Assembly: GCA_021159805.1 (NCBI GenBank) | Contig: JAGHDT010000615.1 | Location: 1 to 9,336, forward strand | Source of the DNA: Anaerolineae bacterium | GTDB lineage: Bacteria > Chloroflexota > Anaerolineae > B4-G1 > SLSP01 | DNA length: 9,336 nt | Direction of reading: 5' to 3' | Shown here: one piece after another, positions 1 to 6,422 of the stretch | Numbering within the stretch: position 1 is the first letter of the stretch | How the letters are laid out: every line of letters begins with the position of its first letter | Notes under the pieces: generated by a model | What the model saw: only the letters and a program-made list of their open reading frames with translations | What the model was told of the DNA's origin: nothing | The model's database searches: none | Translations under genes and position numbers: made by a program

Positions 1-1
1 C

Positions 2-256
2 ATTCGTCCTGAGCGCTTGACGCTCAATCTCCTGTGGATGGCACAGCACTTGGAGCGCCGCAATGAGCTGGTCATCACCCTGAGCTGCTGCAGTTACAAC
101 AGCAGCTCAGCATCTCCACCGTTACACGGCGGCTGGCGTGGATTCAACAGGATCAACCCCGGCTGTCACGCAAGCAGCTGCGACCCCGTGACTCCGGCTG
201 CAGAGCATGGGGAACCGTGCCCCTCACGCATTCTGAAACACACCCTCCCACTATAG
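2..256 (+). CDS. Possible 3' end of an unrecognised gene (cut by left edge)
   Basis: One rightward frame is open from the left edge to a TAG at 254-256, about 84 codons; the first in-frame ATG is at 17. The first 35 or so codons (to about position 105) mostly end in G or C, as in the confident genes, and read like an amphipathic helix containing LERRNELVITL. After that codon use is less gene-like and the product is rich in Ser, Cys, Pro and Gly. I recognise no family. It would run convergently into the leftward kptA, with which it overlaps by 6 nt at the stop. It may be the true end of an upstream gene, or only its first third may be coding, or it may be chance. Low confidence. Confidence 0.2.
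   Translation: MRPERLTLNLLWMAQHLERRNELVITLSCCSYNSSSASPPLHGGWRGFNRINPGCHASSCDPVTPAAEHGEPCPSRILKHTLPL
80..110. repeat. Perfect 11-bp inverted repeat (hairpin)
   Basis: Arms CTGAGCTGCTG (80-90) and CAGCAGCTCAG (100-110) are exactly complementary around a 9-nt loop. The hairpin lies about 140 nt past the kptA stop codon, so it could end or protect the 3' end of the leftward transcript, or end the rightward reading frame. Neither side is followed by a T run, so it is not a standard intrinsic terminator. A smaller stem, TGAGCG/CGCTCA, sits at 10-26. Confidence 0.5.
165..192. repeat. Small nested inverted repeats
   Basis: GTCACG (165-170) and CGTGAC (187-192) form a 6-bp inverted repeat enclosing the 8-bp palindrome GCAGCTGC (174-181). 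The arms are short and no T run follows. With the hairpin at 80-110 it makes the gap downstream of kptA rich in secondary structure. Function unknown, and chance is possible in GC-rich DNA. Confidence 0.25.
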
Positions 257-823
257 CCGCGTCACATATTCAGCGGGGAGAGATTCGACGAGGTAAACAC
301 CCTCAGTGGGACTATAGAAGACATGGCCCTCTGCGTGAGCAACGGCAGCATCGACCCTGAGCACCATCGGCGTAGCGGTGAGTCGCAACACCGAACGGCG
401 GGCCTCCGCCGGCGTGACCGCCAGGTGGACATAGCTGAGCTCCGTGGGAGCAAGTCCCCGGCACTCGACCTCGACCAGACTCTCCGGCGTGACGGCGACA
501 TAGAGCGCATCCGGTGGGACAACGGGCTCGTACTCTAGGCGGAGCGCCGTATGGCCATAGAGCGCGCGTATCCGCGCCCCTCGTTCATCCCGCACCACCT
601 CGAAGCGCGCCCGTCCCGGAAGCGCCATGACAGCGTCGATATCCTCTCGGGTTGCCCAGCGGAAGTTGGGGAGAGCGTGCAGGATGCGCATCACGGCGGC
701 AAGCTGAGTGAAGCCTTGACCGTCAAGAGTAACGGGGAAACGCGCCGGACGGTGACGCAACAGCATCGAGAGAAACCGGCTCAACGTGCGCAGTTTGTGC
801 TCACGACGCGACGTTTCATTCAT
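251..823 (-). CDS. kptA: KptA/Tpt1-like RNA 2'-phosphotransferase, variant NAD+ motif
   Basis: This 190-residue protein matches the KptA/Tpt1 family, which uses NAD+ to remove an internal RNA 2'-phosphate via an ADP-ribosylated intermediate. Visible landmarks are LSRFLSMLLRHRP (14-26, with the Arg23-His24 pair), ARIRALYGH (83-91), SYVHLA (130-135), an Arg in VLRL (147), and the C-terminal GVYLVESLPAEYV. Length is close to E. coli KptA (about 184). One striking change: the family's Tyr-His-Gly-Thr is here YVAV (108-111), so the His that helps bind NAD+ is Val. I chose the ATG at 823 because the family N-terminus begins there; the frame stays open to 1012, but that part overlaps ttcA out of frame. 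The ttcA stop (TGA, 827-825) lies 1 nt upstream and no clear Shine-Dalgarno is seen, so translational coupling is likely. Family assignment is firm; activity is uncertain. Confidence 0.85.
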   Translation of the reverse strand: MNETSRREHKLRTLSRFLSMLLRHRPARFPVTLDGQGFTQLAAVMRILHALPNFRWATREDIDAVMALPGRARFEVVRDERGARIRALYGHTALRLEYEPVVPPDALYVAVTPESLVEVECRGLAPTELSYVHLAVTPAEARRSVLRLTATPMVLRVDAAVAHAEGHVFYSPTEGVYLVESLPAEYVTRL

Positions 824-824
824 A

Positions 825-1562
825 TCATAGCGCCGGTTCACCGTCCTGGGCCCGGTGACTTTGTTGGCCCACGCGCCACAGATTCGCGCGGATCTGGCCG
901 CGTTCCTTCCTGGGGAAGGTCGCCAAGAACTGCTCAATCTGGGCCCTCCGGGCACTGCCCTCGCGCGGGCACGCAAGTTCAGGCGAGAAAACCCATCCAC
1001 AGGCTTTGGCATACCGTCGGATCTCCGCTTCGCTCAGGGTGATCAAGGGCCGGATCATCAAGAAGCGTCCCTGAAAGAACTCCAACCGTGGCTCCAGAGT
1101 CTCAACCTGGCCCTTGTACATCATACTCATCAGCGTCGTCACCGCAGCATCGTCAGCGTGGTGGCCAAACGCGACTTTGTTGCATCCCAGCTCGTCAGCC
1201 GCGAAGAAGAGTGCCTTCCGACGATTCCAGGAACAACGAAAACAGTCCATGGGTAACGGCTCTTGCTCAGGGACCTCCAGCGGCTTGATGAGGTACTCCA
1301 CACCTAACTCGCGGAACCAGGGCTCAAGCCGCGCGGTCTGGTCGGGAAGTCCCACACCGGTGCCGTCGATGTGCACGGCCACCACCTCATAATCGCCGCG
1401 AATATCGACGCCGCGCGTGAGAAGATCGAGCAACGTGCGGCTGTCCTTGCCGCCGGAGACGCCAACGGCGATACGATCGCCGTCCACAATAAGATCAAAG
1501 TCGCGAACCGCTCGGTTGACGCTCTTGAGAAGGAAACCGGCGATAGTTTCAGGTGTGGCCAC
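825..1562 (-). CDS. ttcA: TtcA-like tRNA 2-thiocytidine synthetase (PP-loop ATPase)
   Basis: A 245-residue PP-loop enzyme of the TtcA/TtuA group. Members adenylate a tRNA base and add sulfur using a [4Fe-4S] cluster; TtcA makes 2-thiocytidine at position 32. Seen here: the PP-loop SGGKDS (36-41), the CFRC pair (Cys107, Cys110) followed by SWNRRKALF, GHHADDAAVTTLM (134-145), and a third Cys (198) in ELACPREG. These three Cys match the TtcA cluster ligands. The paired zinc-finger cysteines typical of TtuA are absent, favouring TtcA, though the substrate base is not proven. The start is GTG (1562-1560), 10 nt after the rfbB stop, with only a weak AGG near that stop, so it is probably translated by coupling. 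It is followed at once by kptA, making a small RNA-modification pair. Confidence 0.85.
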   Translation of the reverse strand: MATPETIAGFLLKSVNRAVRDFDLIVDGDRIAVGVSGGKDSRTLLDLLTRGVDIRGDYEVVAVHIDGTGVGLPDQTARLEPWFRELGVEYLIKPLEVPEQEPLPMDCFRCSWNRRKALFFAADELGCNKVAFGHHADDAAVTTLMSMMYKGQVETLEPRLEFFQGRFLMIRPLITLSEAEIRRYAKACGWVFSPELACPREGSARRAQIEQFLATFPRKERGQIRANLWRVGQQSHRAQDGEPAL

Positions 1563-1572
1563 GGCTCAGCGC

Positions 1573-2601
1573 CTAGGCATCCTCGAGCCGCTTGCCATAT
1601 TGCTGGGCATAGTAGGATTTGTAGGTGTCACCGCTCTTGATAGGGCGCCACCAGGATTCATTGTCTGCATACCAACGTACCGTCTTCTCAACGGCCTGGA
1701 CGCACGAATACTGATTTTCCCACCCCAGAGTGCGCAACTTGCTCACATCGAGAGCATAGCGGCGATCGTGACCTGGACGATCAGCGACATGCAGGATCAG
1801 GGCCCTGGGCCTGTTTAGGGTCTCAAGCACCACCTCAGTCATCATCATATTAGTGATCTCCGCCCCGGTGCCGACGTTGTAGATCTCGCCCAAGACCCCC
1901 TTATGCAGCACAGTGTCAATACCAGTACAGTGATCGAGCACATACTGGTAGTCGCGCATCTGCTGGCCATCCCCATAGACCGGCAGGGGCTCTTCGTCTA
2001 TCGCATTGGTCGCGAATAAGGGCACAACCTTCTCAGGATACTGATAAGGACCAACGTTGTTGGATCCCCGCGAGATCGTGACAGGCAACCCCCAGGATTC
2101 CTGATAGGCCAGGACCATCAGATCACCCGCGGCCTTACTCGCCGAATACGGGCTGCGCGGCTCCAGATGATCCGCCTCGGTAGAGCGCCCATCCAAGACC
2201 TGACCGTAGACCTCATCGGTGCTCACTTGATGATATCGCTCCACACCGAATTTGCGCGCGGACTCCAACAGTACGTACGTACCGTAGACATCGGTCTGGA
2301 TGAACGAGCCCGGCTCCATCAACGACCGGTCCACGTGTGTCTCCGCAGCGAAGTTCACAATTGTGTCGATGTCCTGGGCTTCAACGGTGCTATCTACCAG
2401 CGCGACATCACAGATGTCGCCTCTCACAAACGTGTAGCGATCGGAGAATATCTCGGCCACATCCTGCAGATTCTCGAGCCGGCCCGCATACGTAAGCTTG
2501 TCGTAGACCAGAATATGGTAGTCCGGATGAGCTTGAAGCATATAGCGGACGAAGTTCGAACCGATAAAGCCTGCACCACCCGTCACCATCAAACGACGCA
2601 T
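1573..2601 (-). CDS. rfbB: dTDP-glucose 4,6-dehydratase
   Basis: A 342-residue extended short-chain dehydrogenase that converts dTDP-glucose to dTDP-4-keto-6-deoxyglucose, the second step towards dTDP-rhamnose and other deoxysugars, in the cytoplasm. The NAD+ Rossmann motif TGGAGFIGS is at 7-15. Catalytic Thr-Asp-Glu lies in STDEVYG (128-130) and YSASK supplies Tyr152 and Lys156. The family signatures SNNVGPYQYPEK (180-191) and DRPGHDRRYALD (274-285) are present and length is typical. The ATG has a strong leader AGAGGAG (2616-2610) 8 nt upstream. It is first in an operon with ttcA and kptA, and rmlA, rmlC and rmlD are not in the window, so it is detached from the usual sugar cluster. One small departure is Gly for the common Cys before SNN (SRGSNN). 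Confidence 0.95.
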   Translation of the reverse strand: MRRLMVTGGAGFIGSNFVRYMLQAHPDYHILVYDKLTYAGRLENLQDVAEIFSDRYTFVRGDICDVALVDSTVEAQDIDTIVNFAAETHVDRSLMEPGSFIQTDVYGTYVLLESARKFGVERYHQVSTDEVYGQVLDGRSTEADHLEPRSPYSASKAAGDLMVLAYQESWGLPVTISRGSNNVGPYQYPEKVVPLFATNAIDEEPLPVYGDGQQMRDYQYVLDHCTGIDTVLHKGVLGEIYNVGTGAEITNMMMTEVVLETLNRPRALILHVADRPGHDRRYALDVSKLRTLGWENQYSCVQAVEKTVRWYADNESWWRPIKSGDTYKSYYAQQYGKRLEDA

Positions 2602-2609
2602 AGGTCAAT

Positions 2610-2616
2610 CTCCTCT
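2610..2616 (-). promoter_or_regulatory. Shine-Dalgarno of rfbB
   Basis: On the minus strand AGAGGAG ends 8 nt before the rfbB ATG at 2601. It is the only strong ribosome site in the leftward operon, so ttcA (GTG start) and kptA (1-nt gap) probably depend on ribosomes arriving from rfbB. Confidence 0.75.
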
Positions 2617-2657
2617 GGTAGCGCTGAGCGCCAACGTGAGCCTGAGTATCACCGAAC

Positions 2658-2685
2658 ATTCTAACATAAAGACAAGCATTGACTA
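2658..2685 (-). promoter_or_regulatory. Candidate promoter of the rfbB-ttcA-kptA operon
   Basis: Reading leftward, TAGTCA (2685-2680, four of six matches to TTGACA) is followed after 16 nt by TAGAAT (2663-2658, a good -10). Transcription would start near 2651, giving a leader of about 50 nt to the rfbB ATG. The -35 overlaps that of the rightward promoter by five bases. Weaker alternatives exist, for example TTGTCT further downstream with a 19-nt spacer. Confidence 0.45.
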
Positions 2686-2706
2686 CGTGATACAGTTGGG
2701 TAGAAT
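2679..2706 (+). promoter_or_regulatory. Sigma70-type promoter of the XPB operon, apparently leaderless
   Basis: TTGACT (2679-2684, five of six matches to TTGACA), a 16-nt spacer, then TAGAAT (2701-2706). Transcription should start about 7 nt past the -10, near 2713-2714, while the helicase ATG is at 2716. The message would therefore begin with at most a few bases before AUG, and no Shine-Dalgarno is visible upstream of that ATG. This supports leaderless translation of the helicase. Confidence 0.65.
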
Positions 2707-2715
2707 GCTCTGGAC

Positions 2716-4461
2716 ATGAACTACAGGATTGACGCCCCACTCATTGTACAAGGAGACAGAACGGTTCTTCTGGAGGTCAATAGCCCAGAATATGAGACGG
2801 CACGCGACCACCTGGCACGGTTTGCCGAGCTCGAAAAAAGCCCAGAGTATATCCACACCTATCGCATTTCATCCCTCTCCCTTTGGAACGCGGCAGCTGC
2901 CGGACTGGATGCCGAGGGGATCATTGCAGGCCTCCACAATCTGGCCAAGTACCCCTTGCCGGACAACGTCATCTTCGAGATCCGCGACACCATCGCGCGA
3001 TACGGCAGAGTACGGCTCACCCGTGATCCCTATGACGAGGATCGGCTGCGCCTGGTCTCCGATGAACCCCTACTGCTGATTGAGCTGGAGCGCAACCGTT
3101 ATCTGCGGCCCTTCCTGCTAGAGCGGGTGGGGCCGCATACGATCCAGGTCCCGGCCTCGCGACGCGGACACGTCAAGCAGGCGCTGACCAAGGCCGGCTA
3201 TCCCGCCGAGGACCTTGTGGGCTACTTGCCGGGCGTCCCACTGCCCTTCGAACTCCGCGACATCTCGCTGGCCCGCGAGCCCTTCTTGATTCGAGGTTAC
3301 CAACAGGACGCCGCCGACATCTTCTGGGCCAATGGATCCGATGCTGGAGGCGCCGGCGTGGTGGTGCTGCCCTGCGGTGCGGGAAAGACCATCGTGGGCA
3401 TAGTGGCTATGAGCAAAGTCCAGGCCAATACGTTGATTCTTACGCCCAGCACGGTCGCAGCACGCCAGTGGCGAGAAGAACTGATTGAGAAGACCACCAT
3501 CCCGGCCGATATGATCGGCGAGTACACGGGACAGCGCAAGGAACTCCGTCCGGTCACAGTCACGACCTATCAGATCTTGACCCATCGCAAGCGCGGCACC
3601 AAGAACGCCAAAGGTATGCCGTTGGAGGAACAGTACCCACACTTCGCCCTCTTCACCAACGGCGGCTGGGGACTGATTATCTACGACGAGGTACACCTGC
3701 TGCCCGCACCCGTCTTCCGCATCACCGCGGAACTTCAGGCCAGGCGTCGCCTGGGGCTCACCGCGACACTGGTCCGTGAGGACCAGCGCGAAGAGGACGT
3801 CTTCTCGCTCATTGGGCCCAAGAAATACGATGTGCCTTGGCACGACCTGGAACGTCAGGGCTGGATCGCCCCGGCGATCTGCTATGAAATCCGAGTCGAT
3901 ATGCCCGAGGAAGAACGTATGACCTACGTGATGGCCGAACGCCGTCAGAAGTACCACTTTGCGGCGGACAACTCCAACAAACTGGAGATCCTGGACAGAC
4001 TGATCTCGTATCACCAGGGCGACCGCGTCCTCATCATCGGTATGTATCTGAGCCAGCTGGAAAACATCGCCAAGCGCTACGGCTATCCGATCATCACGGG
4101 CAAGACCAAGGTGGCGGAGAGAGAGAGACTGTATGAGCAGTTTCGATCTGGGGAGATCACCACCCTGGTTGTCTCCAAAGTTGCCAACTTCTCCGTTGAC
4201 CTGCCGGATGCCAGCGTGGCCATCCAGATATCCGGCACGTTTGGCTCACGGCAGGAAGAAGCCCAGCGGCTGGGACGGATTCTGCGCCCCAAATCAGATG
4301 GGCGCCAGGCCTACTTCTACAGCATCGTCACCAACGAGAGTGTGGATCAGGACTACAGCGCCAACCGTCAGCGGTTCTTGACCGAGCAGGGCTATCGCTA
4401 CCTGATCCTGTATGGAGACGAAATCCCAGACGCCCTGGCGCACACACAGCAAAGAACCTAG
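2716..4461 (+). CDS. XPB/Rad25-like superfamily 2 DNA helicase
   Basis: A 581-residue helicase of the XPB (ERCC3/Ssl2) family, ATP-driven 3'-to-5' DNA translocases that open DNA in repair and transcription. Residues 1-125 form the helical XPB N-terminal module, with a TYRIS...GRVRL pattern. Residues 130-190 are in the place of the damage-recognition region. Helicase lobe 1 has Walker A LPCGAGKT (218-225), DEVH (324-327), TAT (349-351) and the XPB hallmark RED (354-356). Lobe 2 ends with motif VI, QRLGRILRP (517-525). All catalytic motifs look intact, so it should be active. The ATG lies just past a good promoter with no ribosome site (see promoter). It heads an operon with two helicase-associated proteins that seem to reuse its N-terminal fold. 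No Bax1-type nuclease, the archaeal XPB partner, is in the window. Confidence 0.93.
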   Translation: MNYRIDAPLIVQGDRTVLLEVNSPEYETARDHLARFAELEKSPEYIHTYRISSLSLWNAAAAGLDAEGIIAGLHNLAKYPLPDNVIFEIRDTIARYGRVRLTRDPYDEDRLRLVSDEPLLLIELERNRYLRPFLLERVGPHTIQVPASRRGHVKQALTKAGYPAEDLVGYLPGVPLPFELRDISLAREPFLIRGYQQDAADIFWANGSDAGGAGVVVLPCGAGKTIVGIVAMSKVQANTLILTPSTVAARQWREELIEKTTIPADMIGEYTGQRKELRPVTVTTYQILTHRKRGTKNAKGMPLEEQYPHFALFTNGGWGLIIYDEVHLLPAPVFRITAELQARRRLGLTATLVREDQREEDVFSLIGPKKYDVPWHDLERQGWIAPAICYEIRVDMPEEERMTYVMAERRQKYHFAADNSNKLEILDRLISYHQGDRVLIIGMYLSQLENIAKRYGYPIITGKTKVAERERLYEQFRSGEITTLVVSKVANFSVDLPDASVAIQISGTFGSRQEEAQRLGRILRPKSDGRQAYFYSIVTNESVDQDYSANRQRFLTEQGYRYLILYGDEIPDALAHTQQRT

Positions 4462-4495
4462 TGTGGGCCATTACAGAGGTCAAGGCCGTAGGAAC

Positions 4496-6421
4496 ATGGG
4501 GAAACAGCGCCGAACAGAAGCTACCGGAGAAGCGAAGACATCCCTGGAACCCCAATGGGGATACATCTGGCAAGCCCCACCGCCTCCCAGTCCCAATGAC
4601 ACCACTCCCCTGTGGCGCCTCACCCCCCAGGACCCCATCGCCGATATGGTCGAGGAACTGGTGGAGATGGAATGGCGCGTCGCAGATCTGCGCGAGCAGA
4701 TCGCCGATTTGGGGCTGAAACCCAAGGGACGCACCCGGTTGGACTTGGCACGGCAACTGGCGGAGGCCTTTCTGGCTCCGAGCCGGCTGACAGAGGCTGT
4801 AGCCACCCTCCCAGAAGAATCGCGACTCTATTTCACACATCTGCTGCTGCAATCCCACACCAACAACTACAGCGCATACCCCGCAGCTGACGCCCTGTGG
4901 CAGGGATTTCCGAAGCCCTTGAGAAGGGTCACTGCACCCTTGCTCCAAGCCAACCTGATGATGAGCGGTGCAGAGGGCCGTACACTCATCCCTTACGGGA
5001 CACGACAGAGACTACCCCACCTCCACGTCAACATCCCCACAACCACTGAACCCAGGCACTTCGTCCCGGCTGCAGATCCACATGAGCTGCTGACACAGAT
5101 ACAACAGATGCTGGGACTGCTCCAGTCCGAGTCCTTCGAGCTGCGGCCCAGACTGCGGTGGCAGGCGCCCAAATACCCCTATGCACAATCGACCATTTGC
5201 TGGCCACCGACCCCGAGGGATGCACAGGCCCTTTATTCCAGTGCCGAAAGGGAACGCCTGATCGGCCTACAGCCGCCGGACCACACGCTTGACGACACCG
5301 CACTCCAGGTATGGACCGAGGCTCTCGGCGCATCGCGGGAGTGGGTCGAGCTTCTCTACCACCTGATGGTGACCGGTGGCGTGATCTGGGAGGGCAGCCC
5401 ACTGACGATTGATGGCGGATTGGTACAAGAGTGGCTGACGGCGCCGCCAGGACGGCAGCTGTATGCCATCTATAGGCTGTACTCTACGGTCAGCCACTGG
5501 GCGGCGTGGTGGCCACTGTGGCGCGCCGGCACTGTTTCCGTAGCACGCGCCTACCACGGATACTGGGGGCTCATGTCCCTCGATGATTCTGTGCGCGTCA
5601 GTGCCCCGGCACTGCGCGAGGTCTTGCTTGAGGTCCTATCCTTCCTGCCCGACGACGCTTGGATTGAGCTGAGCGATCTAAGTGCCTGGCTACAAAGACT
5701 CTTCCCCAACATGGAAAGCCACCGCTATCTCGTAGGCTTGCAGCTCGAACACATCGAAGGGGGATGGTCGGCATTCCTTGAAGCAGCCGTGGTGAGTATG
5801 GTCACAGGTCCCTTGCGCGCCCTGGGATTGGTCGACGTAGGTCCTTCTCTAGACGATGTTCGTGTGCTGCGGCTCCGCGGGCTGCAAGACCTGCAATGGG
5901 GGCGGGTGACCGAGGTCACACTAGAGGCTTCGCCGCAACTGCACCGAGAAGCCTTACGCTTCGTCGAAAGCGGGCCGAGCCTGGAGGTCGAAACGCCGGT
6001 GCCCCCGGACTTCATGACCTTTGTGCTCCGGTGGACCAAGCCGGCAGGCATCTCAAGATCGCGCGTTCGCTACAACCTTGACCTAGACCAATTGTATCGT
6101 GCCTTCGAAAATGGAGAGGATCCCAACACCCTGACCGACGACTGGCAGGCGTGTGTGGGCTTCGAACCCCTCCCGGACATCCGCGCCTGGTGGCTGTACT
6201 GGTGGCGCCGCTACGGTCGCGTTCGGATATACCCTCCGCTGGCCATGCTGCAGACGCGCGACGCACTGACGATGCAGGAGCTGCAGCTCTCTCTGCCCAG
6301 CCTCCGGGCCGCTATCACCAGTGTACTCACGCCGGAAACAGTATTACTCGAGCCGGAGGATGTCGATCAGCTCCTGAGCAACCTATCGCGACAGGGCTAT
6401 ATGCCGAAGGAGACGCCATAG
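4496..6421 (+). CDS. Helicase-associated protein with SAP-like N-terminus and XPB-N-like C-terminal domain
   Basis: A 641-residue protein without enzymatic motifs, signal peptide or membrane segments that I can see. After a Pro-rich stretch (27-33) comes a SAP-like helix pair LREQIADLGLKPKGRT (65-80), a possible nucleic-acid-binding element. The middle is helical, with a winged-helix-like stretch near 372-460 (GPLRALGLVDVG at 438-449). The C-terminus (about 505-636) follows the pattern of the XPB N-terminal/Helicase_C_3 module: RVRYNLDLDQLYRAFENG, then WWRRYGRVRIYP (569-580), ending LLSNLSRQGYMP. A cluster of five Trp lies at 565-570. It sits 34 nt after the helicase and 1 nt before the next gene, so it is probably a helicase partner. 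The start is uncertain: ATG 4496 has AGGA very close by, GTG 4463 would fill the gap, and ATG 4412 would overlap the helicase. Family membership is inferred from pattern. Confidence 0.75.
   Translation: MGKQRRTEATGEAKTSLEPQWGYIWQAPPPPSPNDTTPLWRLTPQDPIADMVEELVEMEWRVADLREQIADLGLKPKGRTRLDLARQLAEAFLAPSRLTEAVATLPEESRLYFTHLLLQSHTNNYSAYPAADALWQGFPKPLRRVTAPLLQANLMMSGAEGRTLIPYGTRQRLPHLHVNIPTTTEPRHFVPAADPHELLTQIQQMLGLLQSESFELRPRLRWQAPKYPYAQSTICWPPTPRDAQALYSSAERERLIGLQPPDHTLDDTALQVWTEALGASREWVELLYHLMVTGGVIWEGSPLTIDGGLVQEWLTAPPGRQLYAIYRLYSTVSHWAAWWPLWRAGTVSVARAYHGYWGLMSLDDSVRVSAPALREVLLEVLSFLPDDAWIELSDLSAWLQRLFPNMESHRYLVGLQLEHIEGGWSAFLEAAVVSMVTGPLRALGLVDVGPSLDDVRVLRLRGLQDLQWGRVTEVTLEASPQLHREALRFVESGPSLEVETPVPPDFMTFVLRWTKPAGISRSRVRYNLDLDQLYRAFENGEDPNTLTDDWQACVGFEPLPDIRAWWLYWWRRYGRVRIYPPLAMLQTRDALTMQELQLSLPSLRAAITSVLTPETVLLEPEDVDQLLSNLSRQGYMPKETP
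6407..6413 (+). promoter_or_regulatory. Shine-Dalgarno of the third operon gene
   Basis: AAGGAGA lies inside the last codons of the upstream gene; GGAG ends 10 nt before the ATG at 6423. The upstream stop TAG (6419-6421) is 1 nt from that ATG, so this site plus stop-start proximity should couple the two accessory proteins in a fixed ratio. Confidence 0.65.
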
Positions 6422-6422
6422 T

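Larger units (their letters stand above)
2654..2710. repeat. Inverted repeat embracing both divergent -10 boxes
   Basis: GAACATTCTA (2654-2663) and TAGAATGCTC (2701-2710) are inverted copies with nine of ten positions matching. The core CATTCTA/TAGAATG is perfect and centred on 2682, the middle of the overlapping -35 boxes. Each arm contains the -10 of one divergent promoter. It may simply reflect two similar -10 regions, or be a paired operator for one regulator acting on both operons. Confidence 0.5.

Noticed and set aside
251..1012. A longer, 253-residue version of the KptA protein starting at 1012
   Set aside because: The extra 63 residues overlap ttcA out of frame, are Arg/Pro-rich and match nothing in the family; the family N-terminus starts just after the ATG at 823.
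825..1562. Calling the thiolase TtuA (2-thio-ribothymidine at position 54)
   Set aside because: The paired zinc-finger cysteines expected at both ends of TtuA are absent; the Cys107/Cys110/Cys198 pattern fits TtcA better.
2167..2664. A 165-codon rightward frame opposite the start of rfbB
   Set aside because: Antisense to the conserved Rossmann and catalytic region of rfbB; it would also cross the divergent promoters.
3118..4014. A 298-codon reading frame antisense to the helicase
   Set aside because: It lies wholly opposite the conserved helicase motifs, and its sequence is explained by the codon bias of the real gene.
4328..4948. A 206-codon leftward frame across the helicase/second-gene junction
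   Set aside because: Antisense shadow with low-complexity Gly/Ser/Cys content and no ribosome site or family match.
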